Shown in pieces: positions 14,610 to 18,970 of a DNA stretch of 18,970 bases. The DNA is from an uncultured Demequina sp. GTDB lineage: Bacteria; Actinomycetota; Actinomycetes; Actinomycetales; Demequinaceae. The notes beneath the pieces were generated by a model. It had not been told where the DNA came from. It saw nothing but the letters and a program-made list of their open reading frames with translations, and searched no databases. The stretch lies in contig CALALQ010000092.1 in assembly GCA_937925595.1 (NCBI GenBank), forward strand, positions 1-18,970, in the 5' to 3' direction. How positions within the stretch are numbered: position 1 is the stretch's first letter; every line of letters starts with the position of its first letter. Both the position numbers and the translations under genes were made by a program.

Positions 14610-16121
14610 ATGGAGCTCAGCGACTTCCTCCGCACTCTCCGCAAGAACCTGCTCGTGATCGTCGTTCTGACCCTCCTCGGTCTGGGCGCCTCCGCGGCTT
14701 ATACGTTCACGCGGACACCGAGCTATGAATCATCCAGCACCGTGTTCGTCTCCACTCAGGTCGGCAGCACAGCAGCTGAACTTCAGCAGGGCTCGAGTTT
14801 CGCCCAAGCACGGATCAACACCTACGTCGGGTTGGCGACGACGCCGGCAATCCTCGATCCAGTTATTGCGAACCTCGGTCTCTCCACGACTGCGGATTCC
14901 CTCGCTCACGTGGTCAGCGCCGCCGCAGCCTTGAATTCGACGCTTATCACCATCACCGTCTCAGACCCCAACGCAGCTCACGCTGCTGACCTGGCAAATG
15001 CGATCGCGGAGAGCCTTGCGCTGGAGGTTCCACGTCTCGAACCCGAGGCAGGCGACGGATCGAGTCCCGTTCGACTGTCACGCGTCAGAGACGCTCAGCC
15101 TGCGTTGAGGCCCTCGAGCCCTAATGTCCCCGTCAACTTGGCAATCGGCACAGTCGTCGGCCTCGCTCTTGGTGCGGGCGTGTCCGTGGTCCGCAGCCGC
15201 CTCGACAATCGTGTTCGCACAAACCGCGTGGCCGAGCAAATCACCAAGTCCCCCGGCATCGGTGCCATCGCCTTTGACGCGAAGGCCAAAGAACGCCCTT
15301 TGATCGTCCACGTCGATCCGCTCAGCCCCCGTGCGGAATCCTTCCGAGCGCTTCGAACAAACCTGCAGTTCCTCGACATGGGCGGGCGATCCAGCTTCGT
15401 CGTTACGAGTTCGATCCCCAGTGAGGGCAAATCGACCACGACCATCAACCTCGCGATCGCGCTCGCCGACGCCGGGAAACGTGTGGCGCTCCTCGACACG
15501 GATCTTCGCAAGCCCAAGGTTGCGGAGTACCTCGGCATCGAGGGTGGGGCGGGCCTTACAGATGTGCTCATCGGCCGCGCCGAGGTCAACGATGTGATGC
15601 TTCCGTGGGGGGGCCGCAGCCTGTACGTACTACCGGCAGGGAAGATCCCGCCGAACCCGAGCGAACTCCTCGGCTCCGCTCGGATGGGAACCCTCATCAC
15701 GATGTTCGAGAAAGACTTCGATGTCGTCCTCTGCGATGCGCCCCCCTTGCTGCCGGTCACGGACGCGGCGATCTTGGCCCGTGTGACCAGTGGGGCGCTG
15801 ATGGTGGTTTCGGCCGGAAAGACGACACGTCATCAGCTCACTCTCGCCACGGAGGCCCTGCAGACAGTTGGAGCAAAGCTCGCGGGTTTCGTGATGTCGA
15901 TGGTGCCCACGCGCGGTCCTGATTCCTACTACTCCGCCTATGGCTACGGGTACGGATACGGCTATCGCGAATCCGCAGAGACTCCCAAGAGCGCCCGCAA
16001 GGCCGCGAAACGAAGTGGTACGAACAAGAAGAAGGGTGCGGACGACGCCGGGCCCGCCGCGATTGAGGAGCTCGGATTCTCGCCGCGCCGCACCTCGCGC
16101 GAGGCGACCCGAGGAGACTGA
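14610..16121 (+). CDS. Wzz-type chain-length determinant fused to BY-kinase
   Basis: A 503-residue fused polysaccharide co-polymerase and bacterial tyrosine kinase. A Wzz domain begins ELSDFLRTLRKNLLVIVVL, with TM1 at about 14-34, an outer loop with QARINTYVGLATTPAILDPV (66-85), and TM2 at about 174-195. The cytoplasmic kinase has the E-x2-R-x2-R interface (Glu243, Arg246, Arg249), Walker A SSIPSEGKSTTT (267-278), Walker A' ALLDTDLRKP (293-302) and Walker B VVLCDAPP (372-379). Seven tyrosines at 440-452 (YY, then alternating Tyr-Gly) are the likely autophosphorylation cluster. Unusually, 51 Lys/Arg-rich residues follow the cluster. The ATG at 14610 has GAAAGG 4 bases upstream; the longer frame from 14520 adds an atypical N-terminus. 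It controls chain length and export with Wzy. Confidence 0.93.
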   Translation: MELSDFLRTLRKNLLVIVVLTLLGLGASAAYTFTRTPSYESSSTVFVSTQVGSTAAELQQGSSFAQARINTYVGLATTPAILDPVIANLGLSTTADSLAHVVSAAAALNSTLITITVSDPNAAHAADLANAIAESLALEVPRLEPEAGDGSSPVRLSRVRDAQPALRPSSPNVPVNLAIGTVVGLALGAGVSVVRSRLDNRVRTNRVAEQITKSPGIGAIAFDAKAKERPLIVHVDPLSPRAESFRALRTNLQFLDMGGRSSFVVTSSIPSEGKSTTTINLAIALADAGKRVALLDTDLRKPKVAEYLGIEGGAGLTDVLIGRAEVNDVMLPWGGRSLYVLPAGKIPPNPSELLGSARMGTLITMFEKDFDVVLCDAPPLLPVTDAAILARVTSGALMVVSAGKTTRHQLTLATEALQTVGAKLAGFVMSMVPTRGPDSYYSAYGYGYGYGYRESAETPKSARKAAKRSGTNKKKGADDAGPAAIEELGFSPRRTSREATRGD

Positions 16122-16124
16122 TTA

Positions 16125-17942
16125 GTGTCGGGAACGCAGTTTCTGCCACCCCGGATGCTCGTCGCAGGTCGCGTCCTGGCGTGGGTCGTCGCGAGCGGGC
16201 TCCTCCTGGGCTTCCTCATGACCGTTTGGGTGGCGGTGACGGGGGCGCTCGCCTTTCAGCACCTGTCCAGAGTGCAGTCCGGAGCCGCCGACACGATAGA
16301 CGCCGTCACGGCCGACCCCGCGTCGGCGGTGGCACAACTCGAAACGCTCGCCAACGAGACGTCCGCGGCCCGCAGTCTCACCTCCGGCCCCATCTGGGGC
16401 CTCGCCTCGGTGATGCCGTGGGTGGGCCCCCAGCTTGCCGCGTTTCACACCGTGACCGTGTCTGCGGACGAGCTCCTCACGCAGAGTTTCGTCCCCCTCG
16501 CTCGAGCGGCCGAGGGCGTATCCGTGGAGAACCTTCGGCCGACCGGAGGGCGTCTCGACCCCACCGCTCTGAGTGGCCTCGCCGAGCCCGCGCGCACCGC
16601 GGCCGACCCGGCCAGGGACGCTGCGGGCGCCGTGCGGAACATCGACCGGACGCCGCTCGTCGGCGTCTTGAGTCGAGCCGTCGATCAAGCGGGCGAGGTG
16701 TTCACGAATTCCGCGACCTTCATCGACGCGCTCTCCCGCACCGCGCAGCTCCTCCCCGCCATGCTCGGCCAAGACGGCGAGCGTCGATATCTCGTGCTCG
16801 TGCAAAACAATGCGGAGTGGCGATCTCTGGGCGGCATTTCGGGAAGCGCCATCGTGCTGACGACCGACAATGGAGCCGTGTCGCTCGGTGGAACGGAGTC
16901 AGCTACGGGACTCTCGCGCGACATCACGCAGCCCGTCGTCGATCTGCCCGCGGAGATAACAGACATTTACGGCACACGACCCGCGCGCTACTTCCACAAC
17001 CTGACCGAAATCCCCGACTTCTCGATCGACGGACCTCTCGCGAAAGAATTCTTCGCGAAAAAGACGGGCGTATCCGTCGACGGCGTGATCGCGATCGACC
17101 CGGTCGTGCTCTCCTACATTCTCTCCGCCACCGGACCCGTCACGCTTCCAGACGGCGAAAAGTTGTCGTCCGACAACACCGTGGACCTTCTGATGAACGG
17201 AGTCTACGCGCGCTACCCCGACCCCGCTCAGCAAGACGCATTCTTCGCAGCCTCGACCGGTGCCGTCTTCCAGGCGCTTCTCGAGGGGCGAGGGTCCGCC
17301 TCCGGCTTCGTCTCCGCCCTCAGCCGCGCCGGAAACGAACACCGCCTCCTCATGTGGAGCGCCGATGCCGATGAGCAGGCGGTGCTCGCGGGAACGACGA
17401 TCGCTGGCCCCCTGCCCTCCACCGATGAGCGCACAGCACGCTTCGGTGTCTACCTCAACGACGGCACCGGCTCGAAGATGAGCTATTACGTCGCGCCTCA
17501 GACGTCGCTGGCGTGGACCTCGTGTCCGTCCGCTAACCCGTTGCTCCCGCGACAGCTCACGCTTCACCTCGACCTCACGAGCACGGCCCCCGCCGACGCC
17601 GCCACCTCGCTGCCCACCTACATCACCGGGAACGCCGCATACGGGACGGCCCCGGGGACGGCGAAAGTGGTCGGCAACGTCTACCTTCCCGAGGGTTTTG
17701 ACCTGGTCTCGGCGCAGACGACGAACGGCGCGAGCTTCGCCCGAGCCACCTTCGACGGACGGTCGGTGCTGACCTTCGGCGTCGACGTGACACCACAGCA
17801 GACCATCGGCGTCGACGTCGTGGTCCAGGGAGCATCCACTGCAACGGAGGCGGAGGCGTTCGTCACGCCCACCGCCGACGCGGCCCTCGATCCCGTGGTG
17901 CGTGCCTCGTGCCAGTCACGCGCGGTCGCGACTCTGGAGTAA
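16125..17942 (+). CDS. DUF4012 domain protein, membrane-anchored
   Basis: A 605-residue protein with a short cytoplasmic N-terminus, one membrane segment at about 13-44 (VLAWVVASGLLLGFLMTVWV) and a long exported remainder. DUF4012 landmarks are YLVLVQNNAEWRSLGGISGS (about 223-242), RYFHNLTEIPDFSIDG (about 287-302), GVSVDGVIAIDPVVLSYIL (about 315-333) and SATGPVTLPDGEKL. The C-terminal third is Thr/Ala-rich, beta-rich, and holds two cysteines (near residues 467 and 599) that might form a disulfide. DUF4012 proteins are frequent in actinobacterial polysaccharide loci, but their biochemical role is unknown. The GTG at 16125 follows the kinase stop by 3 bases and has GAGGAGA 7 bases upstream, so both are probably one operon. 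A role in export, attachment or surface organisation of the polymer is inferred from context. Confidence 0.9.
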   Translation: MSGTQFLPPRMLVAGRVLAWVVASGLLLGFLMTVWVAVTGALAFQHLSRVQSGAADTIDAVTADPASAVAQLETLANETSAARSLTSGPIWGLASVMPWVGPQLAAFHTVTVSADELLTQSFVPLARAAEGVSVENLRPTGGRLDPTALSGLAEPARTAADPARDAAGAVRNIDRTPLVGVLSRAVDQAGEVFTNSATFIDALSRTAQLLPAMLGQDGERRYLVLVQNNAEWRSLGGISGSAIVLTTDNGAVSLGGTESATGLSRDITQPVVDLPAEITDIYGTRPARYFHNLTEIPDFSIDGPLAKEFFAKKTGVSVDGVIAIDPVVLSYILSATGPVTLPDGEKLSSDNTVDLLMNGVYARYPDPAQQDAFFAASTGAVFQALLEGRGSASGFVSALSRAGNEHRLLMWSADADEQAVLAGTTIAGPLPSTDERTARFGVYLNDGTGSKMSYYVAPQTSLAWTSCPSANPLLPRQLTLHLDLTSTAPADAATSLPTYITGNAAYGTAPGTAKVVGNVYLPEGFDLVSAQTTNGASFARATFDGRSVLTFGVDVTPQQTIGVDVVVQGASTATEAEAFVTPTADAALDPVVRASCQSRAVATLE

Positions 17943-18223
17943 CCCTGAGCGACCACTCGAAGGGCTCAGTTTCCGCGGCATTCCCGATCCAATGCGGAGC
18001 GTGGAGACGAAATGCGCCCCCGTCGCGCGCGTGACGGACTGCTTGCGAAATGTTTACGTCGCGGAAACCGCATTGATTTGCTAAAGGGCGGATCCCTAGG
18101 CAATACTCAGGAAGGCTCTCAACACACGCACCCGCTTCATTCTCGGCCCCATCTGCGCACCACGGTCACGGGGAACGAGCGGACCATCCACTACCGGTAG
18201 CCCGGATTCGAAAGCAGGCAGTC
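17943..18223. promoter_or_regulatory. Intergenic leader of the LPXTG gene
   Basis: A 281-base gap that is more AT-rich in its middle (18040-18110) than its surroundings, as expected for a promoter region. Visible elements are a TTGATT at 18073-18078 that could serve as -35 (no good -10 at 17 bases) and a perfect 10-base palindrome CTACCGGTAG at 18191-18200, 23 bases before the start codon. A purine stretch (GAAAGCAGG) precedes the ATG. I see no strong terminator for the DUF4012 operon and no recognisable riboswitch. Confidence 0.35.
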
Positions 18224-18787
18224 ATGAAGCACCTCACCAAGGCAGCGGCCTCGGCCGCGATCGCGGGCGCGCTGCTCCTCGCAGCCCCCGCCGTGGCCCA
18301 GGCCTACGTGCCGGCGGGTCCCGACACCCAGACCTTCACCATCACCTCCGACGGCCCCGTTCCGGTCTCGGGCTTCACGCCCGGTGCCGAGACCGTCTTC
18401 ACCCTCTCGGGTGTGGGCGTCACCGGCGCCAACATCGCGACGGCCAACCTGCCCGTCACGGCAGCCTCGGTCACTAAGGTCGCCGACGCCAACGGCGTGG
18501 CCACGGCCACGGTCACCCTCCCCGCCAACCCGGTCGGCACCTACACCCTCGCGGTGACGGGCGCCCGCGCCGCGAACAACGGCGGTGGGAGCGGTGCAGG
18601 CACCGGCGGCGGCGCGGCTGGCGGCGGCAGCAGCAACGCCGGCGGCAGCAACGCCCTCCCCGCCACGGGTATGGACGCGGAATCGCTCCTCGGCATCTGG
18701 GTCGGCGGCGGAGCCCTCGTGCTCGCCGGTGGCGCGATCGCCGTGGGCGCCAAGGTGCGTCGCACCCGCCAGGAGAACCACTCCTGA
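18224..18787 (+). CDS. Small LPXTG-anchored surface protein
   Basis: A 187-residue secreted protein with a signal peptide (MKHLTKAAASAAIAGALLLA, likely cut after AQA at residue 27). One roughly 85-residue beta-rich, Ig-like domain (about 33-116) follows, with TFTITSDGPVPVSGFTPG and ANGVATATVTLPANPVGTYTL. Then comes a Gly/Ser/Asn-rich flexible linker (119-143), the sortase motif LPATG (145-149), a membrane segment (about 155-177) and a basic tail (KVRRTRQ). Sortase would link it covalently to peptidoglycan. Such single-domain proteins are common in Microbacteriaceae and usually lack a known function. It follows the polysaccharide locus on the same strand with its own leader and is closed by the terminator at 18803-18842, so it is probably its own transcription unit. 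GC content is high, like the outer arms. Confidence 0.9.
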   Translation: MKHLTKAAASAAIAGALLLAAPAVAQAYVPAGPDTQTFTITSDGPVPVSGFTPGAETVFTLSGVGVTGANIATANLPVTAASVTKVADANGVATATVTLPANPVGTYTLAVTGARAANNGGGSGAGTGGGAAGGGSSNAGGSNALPATGMDAESLLGIWVGGGALVLAGGAIAVGAKVRRTRQENHS

Positions 18788-18802
18788 GGCACACGCCTTT
18801 CA

Positions 18803-18842
18803 CGAAGGGGCCGTTCCGACTCACGTCGGGGCGGCCCCTTCG
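18803..18842 (+). terminator. Intrinsic terminator after the LPXTG gene
   Basis: Bases 18803-18813 (cgaaggggccg) pair perfectly with 18832-18842. Inside, two T/G wobble positions and a 5-base ccgac/gtcgg stem extend the hairpin to a 4-base loop (tcac). It lies 16 bases after the stop codon at 18787. A long T-run is absent, which is usual in high-GC actinobacteria. Confidence 0.85.
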
Positions 18843-18917
18843 GCATCCCCGCCCAGACGCGATGACGAGACGTCAAGCCACCATCGCGCCCGACCGCGCG
18901 ACGCTTGACTCGAGGGC

Positions 18918-18970
18918 ATGCACACCACCACGACAGCCCCGCTCGACAACGACGGCCGCGACGCCGACAC
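18918..18970 (+). CDS. Possible start of a gene cut by the window edge
   Basis: An ATG at 18918 opens a frame that continues to the window end, 17 full codons beginning MHTTTTAPLDNDGRDAD. GAGG at 18912-18915 is close for a ribosome site. TTGACT at 18905-18910 is too near to be its -35. The position just after a terminator fits a new transcription unit. The fragment is too short to assign a family. Confidence 0.4.
   Translation, partial: MHTTTTAPLDNDGRDAD

Noticed and set aside
15927..15965. Apparent short tandem DNA repeat in the kinase gene
   Set aside because: The codons vary (tac/tat, ggc/ggg/gga), so it is a protein-level Tyr-Gly repeat, not an unstable microsatellite.
17039..17060. Imperfect palindrome around gaattc within the DUF4012 gene
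   Set aside because: It is explained by the coded repeat AKEFFAKK and has mismatched arms; no regulatory position.
18585..18660. GGC-rich repeats near the end of the LPXTG gene, considered as a tandem repeat or CRISPR-like array
   Set aside because: No regular spacer or unit length; it codes for the flexible Gly/Ser/Asn linker before LPATG.

Overview
The window looks like a chromosomal segment from a high-GC Gram-positive actinobacterium, most likely of the family Microbacteriaceae (Microbacterium-like). The reasons are the GC-rich third codon positions, the frequent GTG and TTG starts with 1-4 base overlaps, a sortase-anchored LPATG surface protein, and a Wzz/BY-kinase fusion followed by a DUF4012 protein. 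The genus is an inference from style and gene content, not from a marker gene.

The main content is a Wzx/Wzy-type exopolysaccharide or capsule locus. Left edge (1-1030): a strong hairpin terminator, an NTF2/SnoaL-like protein on the minus strand, a divergent 188-base gap holding a large symmetric nested palindrome, and a small unknown protein. Left arm, minus strand (4631 to 1028): a WcaI/WbuB-like GT4 glycosyltransferase, gmd, fcl and a Dabb-domain protein, joined by overlapping or abutting stop and start codons. Gmd and Fcl convert GDP-mannose to GDP-L-fucose, so the polymer probably contains L-fucose. Central right-facing operon (4685-12201): WcaF-like acetyltransferase, GT2, two GT4s, a second hexapeptide acyltransferase, another GT-B glycosyltransferase, a Wzx-like flippase and a further GT4. 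A minus-strand pair (14447 to 12265) encodes a CPBP intramembrane protease and a Wzy-like polymerase. Right arm, plus strand (14610-17942): Wzz/BY-kinase fusion and the DUF4012 protein. After a 281-base gap comes a small LPXTG protein, a strong terminator, and the first codons of a possible next gene.

The genes fit one pathway. The nucleotide sugar is made by Gmd/Fcl. Six glycosyltransferases and two acyltransferases build and decorate a lipid-linked repeat unit. Wzx flips it, Wzy polymerises it, and the Wzz/BY-kinase controls chain length and output. DUF4012 and the LPXTG protein are candidate cell-surface partners. No priming phosphoglycosyl transferase, GDP-mannose supply gene, tyrosine phosphatase or LCP ligase is visible, so the locus probably continues outside the window or relies on genes elsewhere.

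The middle (about 4.7-14.4 kb) looks less GC-rich than both arms in the lines I counted by hand. That fits an exchangeable serotype-type cassette between more conserved ends. I saw no transposase, integrase, CRISPR array, tRNA or rRNA. No gene-free stretch exceeds 300 bases.
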